Source: Nakamurella sp. A5-74 (GTDB taxonomy: Bacteria > Actinomycetota > Actinomycetes > Mycobacteriales > Nakamurellaceae). From it: a DNA stretch of 64,000 nt. Of this stretch, positions 1-8,357 are shown in pieces. Each line of letters opens with the position of its first letter. The stretch's first letter is position 1. The stretch lies in contig NZ_CP159218.1 of the NCBI RefSeq assembly GCF_040438885.1, forward strand, positions 4,340,001 through 4,404,000. Direction: 5' to 3'. The translations under genes and the position numbers were made by a program. A model generated the notes under the pieces. The model saw only the letters and a list, made by a program, of their open reading frames with translations. It was not told the DNA's origin and did not search any database.

Positions 1-2
1 AC

Positions 3-236
3 GCCCAGCAGCTGCGGGTCGGCTCGCTGATCGGTGGCAACAAGACGTTGGCCGGCAGCAACATCGGCGGCATTCCGGAGACCCAGGAGATGCTCGACTT
101 CTGCGCGGAGCACAACATCGGCGCCGAGATCGAGACCATCGGCGCCGACGAGGTCACCGAGGCGTACGACCGCATCGTGAAGTCGGACGTCCGCTACCGG
201 TTCGTCATCGACACGAAGACCATCCCGGCGAGCTGA
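3..236 (+). CDS. Zinc-type alcohol dehydrogenase, C-terminal fragment
   Basis: The reading frame is open from the window edge, so only the last 77 residues are present. They match the C-terminal part of the cinnamyl-alcohol-dehydrogenase-like, NADP-dependent medium-chain alcohol dehydrogenases common in actinomycetes (the AdhC type): a segment reading roughly [17 protein letters not shown], where the cofactor domain returns to the catalytic domain, followed by [14 protein letters not shown] and the closing YRFVIDT. The zinc ligands and Rossmann fold lie upstream of the window. These enzymes reduce aldehydes or oxidise alcohols in the cytoplasm. The true start and substrate cannot be judged from the fragment. 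Confidence 0.85.
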   Translation, partial: AQQLRVGSLIGGNKTLAGSNIGGIPETQEMLDFCAEHNIGAEIETIGADEVTEAYDRIVKSDVRYRFVIDTKTIPAS

Positions 237-330
237 CCGCTCGCGGTTCCACTGCACCACCGTGATGTCGAACGACCTGCCAGGACCGCGAGGACCGGGC
301 AGGTCGTTCGTCGTTCCGTACCCGATCGCT

Positions 331-451
331 GGCAGAGTCCGCGACCGCTGGCGATCGGTAGGTGAACGCTGGCCGAGTCCGCGAACGCTGGCGATCGGTA
401 GGTGAACGCTGGCCGAGTCCGCGAACGCTGGCGAAGTTCCGCCAGCGTTCG
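331..451. repeat. 40-bp tandem repeat ending in a perfect hairpin
   Basis: Two near-identical 40-bp units (331-370 and 371-410) and a partial third (411-433) run head to tail. The last unit ends in a perfect inverted repeat: a 12-bp arm cgaacgctggcg at 422-433, a 6-nt loop, and its complement at 440-451. The arm sequence is part of each repeat unit. The element fills much of the 330-bp gap between the alcohol dehydrogenase stop and the next gene, which are convergent, so it may double as a bidirectional terminator. No coding sequence was recognised in this gap. Confidence 0.85.
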
Positions 452-565
452 TCGATGTCGCCAGCGTTCTCGAGAGCGGGGCGCGGGGCAAGGCCGGCGC
501 GGATCGCCCGCCCTGAACGCCGGCCGGCGGCGCGGCGCCAGCCGGCGTTCAGGGCGCGGTGCCGT

Positions 566-1249
566 CTACGGCTTCGACGGTCCTTCGTAGAGCGTCGCAG
601 CGGCGTAGGCGGCGACCGACCGGTCGTAGTCGCGGGCGTCCGGCTCGCTCATCGCTCCGACCTCGGCCTGCAGCCGGCCGGGGGTCGGCAGGCTCGCCGG
701 GTCGACGTGCGGCGCCTGCCAGAGTGCTGAGCGCAGGGTGGCCCGCCGGCACTGGAAGTAGATCCTGTCCACCCTCACCACCAGCACCGTCACCGGCTCG
801 ATCCCACGGACAGCATTGTCCCGCAACAGATTCGGATCGGTGGAGATCGTCGCAACGCCACGGACCCTGACTGCCTCGCCGATCCCGGGGATCACGAAGA
901 CGAGCCCGATCCGACTGTCTCGCGTGATGTTGCGCAGGGTGTCGAGCCGGTTGTTGCCCCGCCGGTCGGGGATCATCAGCGTCCGTTCGTCCAGGACGCC
1001 GACGAACCCGGGCGCATCGCCGCGCGGCGAACAGTCGATCCCGTCGGGTCCGTTGGTCGCGATCACGCAGAACGGCGAGGCGGCGATCAGCTCGCGATAG
1101 CCGGGGGTGACGACGCTGCTCTCCTTGGCCCAGGACCTGGCCACCGGGGTCGGGTACAGGGCGAGCAACTGTTCCTCCGACCGCACGGCGTGCGGGTCCG
1201 GGACTGCCGCCTGGACAAGTCTCTGCGTGTCCGGGTGGGGCTCGTCCAT
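566..1249 (-). CDS. Pyridoxamine 5'-phosphate oxidase-like FMN-binding protein (MSMEG_1061/DR_2398 type)
   Basis: A 227-residue protein of the split-barrel flavin-binding fold. The N-terminal segment ([21 protein letters not shown]) is typical of the PPOX-class 'probable FMN-dependent enzyme' group. The flavin-binding barrel follows, with [23 protein letters not shown] and the [14 protein letters not shown] segment that holds the cofactor phosphate. The open frame extends to 1312, but the methionine at 1249 (MDEPHPD) is preferred because the upstream residues look like translated non-coding DNA. The physiological substrate of this group is not known. It stands alone and converges with the alcohol dehydrogenase. 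Confidence 0.85.
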   Translation of the reverse strand: MDEPHPDTQRLVQAAVPDPHAVRSEEQLLALYPTPVARSWAKESSVVTPGYRELIAASPFCVIATNGPDGIDCSPRGDAPGFVGVLDERTLMIPDRRGNNRLDTLRNITRDSRIGLVFVIPGIGEAVRVRGVATISTDPNLLRDNAVRGIEPVTVLVVRVDRIYFQCRRATLRSALWQAPHVDPASLPTPGRLQAEVGAMSEPDARDYDRSVAAYAAATLYEGPSKP

Positions 1250-1463
1250 GGGCCGACGGTACGCGGCGAGCGGCAACCGGGTGAAAGTCCGACCCCCGGA
1301 TTGGCCCGCCACGGTGATCCGTGCGACACTTGTTCTCGGTCACTCCCCGTCGGGGAGGCGTCGATGGTCAGCGGGTCTCGGTTCCCTGAGAAGTCGTTAT
1401 CAGTTGGCGGACCCGGGCTCGGGACATTCCAGGCTCGCATCACCACTGTTTTGGAGAAGTTGC

Positions 1464-1667
1464 ATGGCACAGGGAACCGTCAAGTGGTTCAACGCCGAGA
1501 AGGGCTATGGTTTCATCACTCCCGATGACAATGGCCCGGACGTTTTCGTCCACTACTCGGAAATCCAGTCGTCCGGATACCGGTCGCTCGAGGAGAACCA
1601 GCGCGTGGAGTTCGAGGTGACCCAGGGCAACAAGGGTCCCCAGGCCACCGCAGTCAACCCCGTCTGA
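1464..1667 (+). CDS. Cold-shock protein, CspA family
   Basis: A complete 67-residue single-domain cold-shock protein, the usual family length. It has both RNA-binding motifs: RNP1 as KGYGFIT (residues about 13-19) and RNP2 as VFVHYSEI (about 27-34). It begins [10 protein letters not shown], the canonical start. A good ribosome-binding site (ggagaag, 1453-1459) precedes the ATG. Proteins of this family are cytoplasmic nucleic-acid chaperones that melt RNA secondary structure. The gene is monocistronic, with a strong hairpin directly after the stop. Confidence 0.97.
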   Translation: MAQGTVKWFNAEKGYGFITPDDNGPDVFVHYSEIQSSGYRSLEENQRVEFEVTQGNKGPQATAVNPV

Positions 1668-1683
1668 TCCACCTCAGACATCC

Positions 1684-1720
1684 ACTCAGGGCGCCGCTCA
1701 TCACGAGCGGCGCCCTGAGT
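1684..1720 (+). terminator. Terminator hairpin after the cold-shock gene
   Basis: A perfect 16-bp stem (1684-1699 with 1705-1720) closes a 5-nt loop 17 nt after the cold-shock stop codon. There is no downstream T-run, as is usual for actinomycete stem-only terminators. Confidence 0.85.
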
Positions 1721-1815
1721 GCTGTCTCGGGGTAGATTTGCTGGTCCCCCAGGTCTCGTTCCTCGCTCAGGACAGGGAGCAGACGGAGGAGTCGGAACCC
1801 CGCTGTCGATCGGAC

Positions 1816-1970
1816 GGGATCTCGACGCGCTCGTCCCTCGCTTGCTCGATCACCGAAATCACGACGGGTCGGGATCTCGATGCGCTCGTGCCTCGCTTGC
1901 TCGATCACCGAAATCACGACGGGTCGGGGTCTCGACGCGCTCGTCCCTCGCTCGCTCGATCACCGTCGGG
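1816..1970. repeat. Three tandem 55-bp copies of the dispersed gatctcgacgcgctcg repeat
   Basis: Units start at about 1816, 1871 and 1926 with an exact 55-bp period. Each reads gggatctcgacgcgctcg followed by (t/c)cctcgcttgctcgatcaccg, and the first two continue with aaatcacgacgggtc. The same core, in either orientation, recurs near 17.7, 21.3, 27.2, 37.3, 39.1, 51.1 and 63.7-64.0 kb. All copies lie between genes. This looks like a REP-type dispersed repeat family. Confidence 0.9.
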
Positions 1971-1972
1971 CG

Positions 1973-3061
1973 TCAGATCGCCTGCGGCGCAGCAGGTTCG
2001 GTCGCCAGGAACGCCGTGATCTCGCGGGCCGCGGCGCGTCCGGCCCGGTTGGCTCCGATGGTCGACGCGCTCGGCCCGTAGCCGACGAGGTGGATCCGCG
2101 GGTCGGCGACCACCCGGGTCCCGTCCATCGCGATCCCGCCGCCCGCGCCGCGCAGGTGCAGCGGCGCCAGGTGATCGAGTGACGCCCGAAAGCCGGTGTT
2201 CCAGAACAGCATGTCGGCGTCGAAGCGGGAACCGTCCGCCCACTGCACCCCGTCGGCATCGATGGAGGTGAACATCGGAAACCGTTGCAGCACACCTGAT
2301 TCCCGCGCAGTCCTGGTCGCGGCGGTCAGTGGCAGCCCGGTCACCGAGACCACCGATCTGGGCGGCAGTCCGCGGCGCACGCGCTCCTCGACCATCGCCA
2401 CCGCCGCCCTCCCCGCCTCCTGGGTGAACTTTCGCTCCAGCCACACCGGCGGGCGCCTGGTCACCCAGCGTTGAGCGGCGACCACGGGCGCGATCTCCAT
2501 CGCGAGCTGCACGGCCGAGATCCCGCCGCCGATCACCACCACCCGCGCACCGCGGACGTCCGCCGGTCCGCGGTAGTCGTGAGTGTGCAGCTGCCGGCCG
2601 GCGAAGCTCTCCCTGCCCGGGTAGTACGGCCAGAACGGCGCGTCCCACGTCCCGGTGGCGTTGACCAGGATCCGGCTGACGTACTCCACCTCGCGCCCGT
2701 CCGCCGCCGATCCGGTGGATCGCAGTCGCCCGTCGTCCAGGGACTCGACCCGCCCGATCCGTACCGGTCGCCGCACATCGATGCCCTGGTCGCTCTCATA
2801 GTGTTCGAACCAGGCCGGGATCGCCCTGTTGGCCGGCTCCCGAGGATCAGCCTGTGGCGGCGTCGTCCCCGGGAGCTCGCGGATGCCGTTGACCCCGGCC
2901 ATCGTCAACGTGTCCCACCGGTGTCGCCAGGCACCACCCGGCCCTTCGCCCGCGTCGACGACGATCGTGTCGATCCCGCTGCGGTACAGATGATGAGCAG
3001 TGGACAGCCCGGCCTGCCCGGCGCCGATCACCAACACATCAGTCACCAACACGTCGGTCAT
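1973..3061 (-). CDS. NAD(P)/FAD-dependent oxidoreductase (flavin-containing monooxygenase-like)
   Basis: A 362-residue two-dinucleotide-domain flavoprotein. The FAD-binding Rossmann motif VLVIGAGQAGLS is near the N terminus, and an NAD(P) motif VVVIGGGISAVQ lies mid-protein. A C-terminal LVGYGPSASTIGANRAGR segment resembles the FAD-binding end of this superfamily. Such proteins hydroxylate or oxidise small substrates in the cytoplasm; the substrate is unknown. The start is uncertain: the frame is open to 3112, and a 15-nt unit encoding (V/M)TD(V/A)L is tandemly repeated at 3032-3076, giving several candidate GTG/ATG starts. The ATG at 3061 is used here. Divergent from the next flavoprotein. 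Confidence 0.8.
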   Translation of the reverse strand: MTDVLVTDVLVIGAGQAGLSTAHHLYRSGIDTIVVDAGEGPGGAWRHRWDTLTMAGVNGIRELPGTTPPQADPREPANRAIPAWFEHYESDQGIDVRRPVRIGRVESLDDGRLRSTGSAADGREVEYVSRILVNATGTWDAPFWPYYPGRESFAGRQLHTHDYRGPADVRGARVVVIGGGISAVQLAMEIAPVVAAQRWVTRRPPVWLERKFTQEAGRAAVAMVEERVRRGLPPRSVVSVTGLPLTAATRTARESGVLQRFPMFTSIDADGVQWADGSRFDADMLFWNTGFRASLDHLAPLHLRGAGGGIAMDGTRVVADPRIHLVGYGPSASTIGANRAGRAAAREITAFLATEPAAPQAI

Positions 3062-3159
3062 CAGCGCGTCAGTCACCGGGGCGTCCCTGACCTGCCCGTC
3101 CTCCACCAGCACCAGGCCAGGCTACGACGGCGCAGCGATCCGGAGTCGCACCCGTCACA

Positions 3160-4869
3160 ATGGCAGGTATGAGCCCCGACACCCCCGGCCGAGCGTCCGG
3201 GTCCGCCGACAGCATCCTGGATTGTGACGTGCTGGTGATCGGAGCGGGCCTGGCGGGGCTGGTCGCCGCCGCCGAGGCGGCCGACAGCGGCAAGCGGGTC
3301 GTCGTGGTCGACCAGGAGCCGGGTGCCTCGTTGGGCGGCCAGGCGTTCTGGTCGTTCGGGGGGTTGTTCCTGGTCGACTCGCCGGAGCAGCGGCGGATGG
3401 GAATCAAGGACTCCGCCGAGCTGGCCCTGGCCGACTGGCTCGGTTCCGCCGGCTTCGACCGGCCGGAGGACCACTGGCCGGAGCAGTGGGCCCACGCCTT
3501 CGTCGACTTCGCCGCCGGCGAGATGCGCAGCTGGATCAAGCAGCAGGGCATCGGCCTGTTCCCGATCGTCCAATGGGCGGAGCGGGGCGGCTATCCCGTC
3601 ACTCCCGGCGGCACCATGCACGGCAACTCGGTGCCGAGGTTCCACGTCACCTGGGGTACCGGGCCGGGTGTCGTCACACCGTTCGTCCGCCGGGTCACCG
3701 AACACGCGCGGATCGGCCGGACCACGCTGCTGTTCCGGCACCGGGTCACCGATCTGAGCCGTGCCGACGGGGCGGTCACCGGCGCGGTCGGCGAGGTACT
3801 CGCGCCGTCCGACGTCGCTCGAGGTGTGCCGTCGTCCCGGGACGTGATCGGTAGCTTCACGATCACCGCAGGCGCGACGATCGTCGCCTCCGGGGGGATC
3901 GGGGCGAACCACGAACTGGTGCGCAGGAACTGGCCAGGCGGCCACGGCGGGGCACCGCGGACGATGATCTCCGGCGTGCCGGATTCCACCGACGGTCTGA
4001 TGATCGGACACGCGGCCAGGGCAGGCGCCCACGTGATCAACGAGGACCGGATGTGGCACTACCCCGAGGGCATCATCAACCACTCGCCGGTATGGACGGA
4101 ACACGGCATCCGAATCCTGGCCGGCCCCACGTCCCTCTGGTTGGACGCCTCCGGTCACCGTTTGCCGGCCCCGCTGTACCCGGGCTTCGACGCCCTCGGC
4201 ACCGTCCGGCACATCACTGCGACCGGGCACGGACACAGCTGGTTCGTGTTGAACCGCAGCATCATCGGGCCGGAGTTCGCCCTGTCCGGATCCGAACAGA
4301 ACCCCGACCTGACAGACCGCTCGGTCATCCAGCTGGCCAAGGCCAGGCTCGGCTCCGGCCCGACCCCGGCTGTGCAGAGATTCCTGGACGACGGGGTCGA
4401 CTTCGTCGCCGCCGAGACCGTCGAGGAGCTGGTGTCGAAGATGAACGCCCTGGTCGGTGAGGATCTCGTCGACCCCGCGCTCGTCGCGGAGACCGTCCGC
4501 CTGCGCGACCTGCAGGTGTCGTCGGGACTCGGCAAGGATCCGCAGGTGACCGCGGTGGCGGCGGCCAGGAGGTTCTTCGGGGACCGCTGGATGCGGCTGG
4601 CCGACGACTGCGCGCTGGCCGACCCCGCGCACGGTCCGTTGATCGCCGTCCGACTGCACATCCTGACCCGCAAGACGCTGGGCGGCGTGGAGACCGACCT
4701 CGACGGGCGGGTGCTCGACCCCTTCGGACAGGTGATCCCAGGGCTGTACGCGGCAGGTGAAGCGGCGGGATTCGGCGGCGGCGGCGTGCATGGATACCGG
4801 GCGCTGGAGGGCACCTTCCTCGGCGGCTGCCTGCTCTCCGGGCGTACCGCCGGACGCGCGGTCGGGTGA
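3160..4869 (+). CDS. FAD-binding dehydrogenase (fumarate reductase/3-ketosteroid dehydrogenase-like)
   Basis: A 569-residue flavoprotein of the FAD_binding_2 group. It has an N-terminal CDVLVIGAGLAGLVAAAEAA FAD motif followed by VVVVDQE. Mid-protein stretches such as GGTMHGNSVPRFHVTWGTGPGV and ASGGIGANHELVRRNWPG are typical of actinobacterial 'FAD-binding dehydrogenase' proteins. The C-terminal PGLYAAGEAAGFGGGGVHGYRALEGTFLGGCLLSG segment closes the FAD site. Members carry out alpha,beta-dehydrogenation or reduction on lipid- or steroid-like substrates; this one's substrate is unknown. A second ATG at 3169 is equally plausible as the start. No partner gene follows directly. Confidence 0.88.
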   Translation: MAGMSPDTPGRASGSADSILDCDVLVIGAGLAGLVAAAEAADSGKRVVVVDQEPGASLGGQAFWSFGGLFLVDSPEQRRMGIKDSAELALADWLGSAGFDRPEDHWPEQWAHAFVDFAAGEMRSWIKQQGIGLFPIVQWAERGGYPVTPGGTMHGNSVPRFHVTWGTGPGVVTPFVRRVTEHARIGRTTLLFRHRVTDLSRADGAVTGAVGEVLAPSDVARGVPSSRDVIGSFTITAGATIVASGGIGANHELVRRNWPGGHGGAPRTMISGVPDSTDGLMIGHAARAGAHVINEDRMWHYPEGIINHSPVWTEHGIRILAGPTSLWLDASGHRLPAPLYPGFDALGTVRHITATGHGHSWFVLNRSIIGPEFALSGSEQNPDLTDRSVIQLAKARLGSGPTPAVQRFLDDGVDFVAAETVEELVSKMNALVGEDLVDPALVAETVRLRDLQVSSGLGKDPQVTAVAAARRFFGDRWMRLADDCALADPAHGPLIAVRLHILTRKTLGGVETDLDGRVLDPFGQVIPGLYAAGEAAGFGGGGVHGYRALEGTFLGGCLLSGRTAGRAVG

Positions 4870-5252
4870 CGCCGCGGAATGCAGGCGCCGGGTGTCGGAT
4901 GCACAGCAGATGAACACCCGCAGCAACACCACAGCGGCTCAGAAGTTCACCCAGACAGGCGATCATCCATACCGATCGGGCGGTTGTGGCTTCCACGCCT
5001 TCGCTCCGTAGTTGATGTTCGACGACAAGCCCGCTGATTGTCCTCTTTCGCCGTGCCTCATCCGCACTCGCGCCCGCGAGTGGCGGACCTGCGTCACACA
5101 CCGTTGCCGCCACCTGCGGAAACGCCGGTCACGGTTCGATAACCCCACGACACCAAGCCCCACACTTGAGACGTCGGTATCTGTACAGAGCGGTTGCCGC
5201 GGGATCTGGACGCAATCAGGCGTCCGGTGGCAGTCGGAGGGTTCGAGGGGTC
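4870..5252. other. 383-bp intergenic region with one hairpin
   Basis: No convincing gene was seen. An inverted repeat at 5061-5087 has a perfect core of 8-nt arms (5065-5072 and 5075-5082) with flanking pairs around a one-base bulge. It could be a terminator for the dehydrogenase or a regulatory hairpin for the downstream hydrolase. The A/T-richer stretch near 5130-5190 probably holds the hydrolase promoter, but no clear -35/-10 pair can be named. Confidence 0.5.
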
Positions 5253-6311
5253 ATGACGCAGGTTGCTCGTCCGGTCGATGTTTCGGGGGAATCAGACGGG
5301 ATGTACCAGCACGCCTCCCCCACCTCCACGTCACTCGGCGACGTCTCGCTGAGCTGGCCGTCCCTGGCGTCGGCCGTCCCGGATTCCCTGGAAGATCTGC
5401 CGCCCGACGCAGCTCCCCTGGTGGCACCGCCCAGGGTGCGTCCGTTCGCGGGGATCAGGTTGGTCGACGGACGCGCACTGGCCTGGGCCGAGTACGGCAA
5501 CCCCCGTGGAGTGCCGTGCATCGTGGTCCCGGACACCGCCTCCTCCAGGCTGTCCCCCGGATGGATGATGCACGAGCTCACTCTGCCCGAGTCCGTACGG
5601 CTGCTGTCGATCGACCGACCTGGCATCGGCCGGTCCGATCCGGTCGGCCTGGGCGGCCGGGACGACCTGGCCGCCGACATCCTGATGATGATCCACACCC
5701 TCGCCGTCGGACGGGTCGTGATGGTCGGCGTCGGATCAGGTGCGAGCATCGCACTGGACGTCGCCGAGCGGAGCCCGCGAGCCGTCAGCCGGGTGGTCGC
5801 CGTGGCCGCTCGTGGTACTGCGGAGCCGGCCGCGCCCCGAGCGCGCCGCTCGCTGTTGCGCCGCAGTTCCGGCACCACGCAGTCCTGGCGCGGTCCGCTC
5901 GAGGCCTGGGCACGGGCCGCCGCCGGAGAGCAGCTCACCGACGAGCGCGCCTGGACCCGGGCGCGCGGTCGGATGGACGACCGAGCACTCTCGGCGCTCG
6001 GCGGCCGGTGGCTCGCGCCCTCCTTCCGCGCCGCGGTGTCGGCCGATCTCGACGAGGTCGGGAGCCAGTGGATCGCCGACGGCGGCAGCCCTGCGCCCCG
6101 CTGGGTGGGCTCGTGGGCCGGCGCGTCGGAGGTGCAGTTCATCCAGGCTGACGACGATCTCGGCACCACTCCGGGGCAGCTTCGTGCCATCGCGGCCGAA
6201 CGGGCCGGGTGGAGTGTCCGTACCGCACCGACGGCCGACAAGCTGTTCGCCCGCTGGCCGGCGGTGCTCGGCGACGCCGCGGCGCACTACCTGGAGACCG
6301 CGTACCGCTGA
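5253..6311 (+). CDS. Alpha/beta-fold hydrolase
   Basis: A 352-residue protein whose central part has the alpha/beta hydrolase layout: an oxyanion-loop strand (GVPCIVVPDTASSR), SVRLLSIDRPGIGRSDP, and a nucleophile elbow VMVGVGSGASIALDVAE, where the serine sits in a VGSGA context rather than the usual GxSxG. About 75 residues rich in Ser and Pro precede the domain. The start at 5253 has gagggg upstream; an in-frame ATG at 5301 is an alternative. It ends about 90 bp before the histidine kinase, so it could be co-transcribed with it, though the kinase appears to have its own leaderless promoter. The substrate is unknown. Confidence 0.75.
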   Translation: MTQVARPVDVSGESDGMYQHASPTSTSLGDVSLSWPSLASAVPDSLEDLPPDAAPLVAPPRVRPFAGIRLVDGRALAWAEYGNPRGVPCIVVPDTASSRLSPGWMMHELTLPESVRLLSIDRPGIGRSDPVGLGGRDDLAADILMMIHTLAVGRVVMVGVGSGASIALDVAERSPRAVSRVVAVAARGTAEPAAPRARRSLLRRSSGTTQSWRGPLEAWARAAAGEQLTDERAWTRARGRMDDRALSALGGRWLAPSFRAAVSADLDEVGSQWIADGGSPAPRWVGSWAGASEVQFIQADDDLGTTPGQLRAIAAERAGWSVRTAPTADKLFARWPAVLGDAAAHYLETAYR

Positions 6312-6389
6312 CGACACGAAGGACACCGCCGTCGGCCGCACCGAATCGCACTCCGACCACGGTCGGATGGCAGGTCGCGGGCGACCGCC

Positions 6390-6405
6390 TAGCGTGGACA
6401 CCGTG
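6390..6405 (+). promoter_or_regulatory. Putative -10 box for a leaderless histidine-kinase mRNA
   Basis: TAGCGT at 6390-6395 lies 7 nt before the GTG start at 6403, the spacing expected if transcription begins on the first base of the start codon. No Shine-Dalgarno sequence precedes the GTG. Confidence 0.5.
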
Positions 6406-7602
6406 ACGTTTCGAGAGTTCTGGGCCCAGAACGTGTGGGCGCGCGATGCGGCGATCCCCGCCGTGTTGCTCATCCTCGCCCTCGCGACCGCAGCCCAGGG
6501 CGGCGGCACCACCCTGTTCTCGATGCTGTTGATCGCACCGTTGTTCTGGCGGCGGTCGTTCCCGGAGACCGTCACCGTGATCGTCGCCGCCCTGGCGCTG
6601 GTCCAGGTCGCGGTGGGTTACCGATACCAGGTCGGCGACCTCGCGGTCCCGCTGGTCGTGCACGCGGCGACCGCGTACGCGCGCAACCGCCGCTGGGGCT
6701 GGAGCGCGCTGCTGCTGGGGTTGTTGGGCGCCGCCATCTCCTCGGTGGCGTTCTTCGGATTCGACGATCCACGAGGCGCGCTGACCAACGGCGCCATCAC
6801 CGCCACCACCGTTGCCGTCGCCTTCCTGGTGGGTCGACAACAGGAGACCCACGCCCGGGACTCCGCCGCTGCCGTGGCGGAGCGGGACCGGCTGCTGCAG
6901 GAACAGCAGATCCGGCGCAGCGAGATGGCCGCGGCCCAGGAACGCACCCGGATCGCGCGGGAACTGCACGACATCGTGGCGCACTCGCTGTCGGTGGTCG
7001 TCGTCCAGGCCGAGGGCGGGCGCGCTGCGGCCAGGACCAAGCCGGAGCTCGCACCGGAGGTGCTGGCCACCATCGCCGGTACCGCGCGGGCCGCTCTGGG
7101 CGACATGCGGCGACTCGTCGGGGTGTTGCGCACCGGCGGCGAACCGGAATCCAGCCATCCGGACTTCGCGCCGGCGCCCACGCTGGGAGACGTCGCCGAC
7201 CTGGTCGCCCAGGTCAGCGCCGCTGGGCAACGGGTGCAGCTGCAGATCACCGGCGAGGAACGCCCGGTACCGCCGGGTGCCGGTCTGGCCGCGTATCGGC
7301 TGGTCCAGGAGTCGTTGACCAACGTCATCAAACACGCCGGTTCGAGCGCGAGCACCGAGGTCAACGTGCACTACGCACCGGGCGAGGTCCACGTCTCGGT
7401 GTTGGACGACGGCCGGGGTGCGGCCGCGGCCGGTGACGGTCAGGGCAACGGCCTGATCGGGATGCGTGAGCGGGTCACCCTGCAGGGCGGAACCGTTGCC
7501 GCCCACGCCCGCTCCGGCGGCGGCTTCATCGTCACCGCGACGATCCCGACCCCCCAGCAGGGCGCTCTGGCCGCCGCCGATCCCGCCGGGAACCACCGAT
7601 GA
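6403..7602 (+). CDS. Two-component sensor histidine kinase (HisKA_3 type)
   Basis: A 399-residue membrane kinase. The first about 145 residues hold four to five hydrophobic segments. A cytoplasmic coiled region follows, then the HisKA_3 dimerisation/phosphoacceptor motif RIARELHDIVAHSLSVVVVQ, where the first His of HDIVAHS is the likely phosphosite. The ATP-binding domain has an N box (LVQESLTNVIKHA), a DDGRG motif and GNGLIGMRERV. This is the NarX/DesK-like architecture that pairs with LuxR-type regulators. Its stop overlaps the regulator's start by 4 bp (ATGA), so the two are translationally coupled. The signal is unknown. A start at ATG 6367 is possible, but the GTG with its -10 is preferred. 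Confidence 0.92.
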   Translation: MTFREFWAQNVWARDAAIPAVLLILALATAAQGGGTTLFSMLLIAPLFWRRSFPETVTVIVAALALVQVAVGYRYQVGDLAVPLVVHAATAYARNRRWGWSALLLGLLGAAISSVAFFGFDDPRGALTNGAITATTVAVAFLVGRQQETHARDSAAAVAERDRLLQEQQIRRSEMAAAQERTRIARELHDIVAHSLSVVVVQAEGGRAAARTKPELAPEVLATIAGTARAALGDMRRLVGVLRTGGEPESSHPDFAPAPTLGDVADLVAQVSAAGQRVQLQITGEERPVPPGAGLAAYRLVQESLTNVIKHAGSSASTEVNVHYAPGEVHVSVLDDGRGAAAAGDGQGNGLIGMRERVTLQGGTVAAHARSGGGFIVTATIPTPQQGALAAADPAGNHR

Positions 7603-8342
7603 CCCAGGCCGCGCCGCCGATCAAGGTCTTCCTGGTCGACGACCAGATGCTGGTGCGCACCGGCTTCCGGATGCTCGTCGAGGCCCAGGACGACATGGTG
7701 GTGGTCGGGGAGGCTCCGGACGGACGCCAGGCGATCGCCGCGCTGGTTCCGGGTGGGAGCGCAGCCGACGCCGAGGTGGTGCTGATGGACGTCCGGATGC
7801 CGGTGCTCGACGGGGTCAGGGCGACCCAGGAGATCGTCGCCGCCCACGACGCACCCGCCCGCAGCGGACCGGCAGCGGCCGGTCCCGGGGCGGAGGCGCC
7901 CGTGCGCTCCGGCCCGAAGGTGTTGGTGCTGACCACGTTCGACATCGACGAGTACGTGTTCGCTGCGCTGCGAGCCGGCGCGTCCGGATTCCTGCTCAAG
8001 GACGCCCGCCCGGAAGACCTGCTGGGCGCGATCCGCAGCGTGGCCGCGGGCGACTCGGTCGTGGCTCCCAGCGCTACCCGCAGGCTCATCGCCACCGTCG
8101 TCGATCAGTTGCCGGGCCCCGACCGCGCCTCCGCCGCGCGACTGGACGTGCTGACCGCCCGGGAGCGGGAAGTGCTGCAGCTGATCGCGGCCGGAGCGAC
8201 CAACCCGGAGATCGCCATCCAGCTGTACATGGCCGAGGCCACGGTGAAGACACACGTGGGACGGCTGTTGTCCAAGCTGGCGGTTCGGGACCGGGTGGGA
8301 CTGGTGCTGGTGGCCTACGAGACCGGCCTGGTCCGGAGCTGA
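7599..8342 (+). CDS. LuxR/NarL-family response regulator
   Basis: A 247-residue regulator. The receiver domain begins IKVFLVDDQMLVRTGFRML, has the phosphoacceptor Asp in VVLMDVRMPVLDG, and the conserved Lys in FLLKDARPEDL. The C-terminal LuxR-type helix-turn-helix starts LTAREREVLQLIAAGATNPEIA. Between the phospho-Asp strand and the next strand there is an insertion of about 20 Ala/Pro/Gly-rich residues, unusual within a receiver domain. It is expected to be phosphorylated by the overlapping upstream kinase and to bind DNA as a dimer. Target genes are not identifiable here; the convergent sortase is not an obvious one. Confidence 0.95.
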   Translation: MTQAAPPIKVFLVDDQMLVRTGFRMLVEAQDDMVVVGEAPDGRQAIAALVPGGSAADAEVVLMDVRMPVLDGVRATQEIVAAHDAPARSGPAAAGPGAEAPVRSGPKVLVLTTFDIDEYVFAALRAGASGFLLKDARPEDLLGAIRSVAAGDSVVAPSATRRLIATVVDQLPGPDRASAARLDVLTAREREVLQLIAAGATNPEIAIQLYMAEATVKTHVGRLLSKLAVRDRVGLVLVAYETGLVRS

Positions 8343-8357
8343 CCGGGCCGCGCGGGC

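Noticed and set aside
331-451. CRISPR array from regular 40-bp spacing
   Set aside because: The whole 40-bp unit repeats with no variable spacer, there are fewer than three copies, and no cas genes are near.
1816-1970. CRISPR array from 55-bp spacing
   Set aside because: The interval between cores is itself repeated and the core occurs singly elsewhere; it is a dispersed intergenic repeat.
3073-4932. 619-codon open frame on the minus strand
   Set aside because: Antisense shadow of the FAD-binding dehydrogenase; no recognisable domain.
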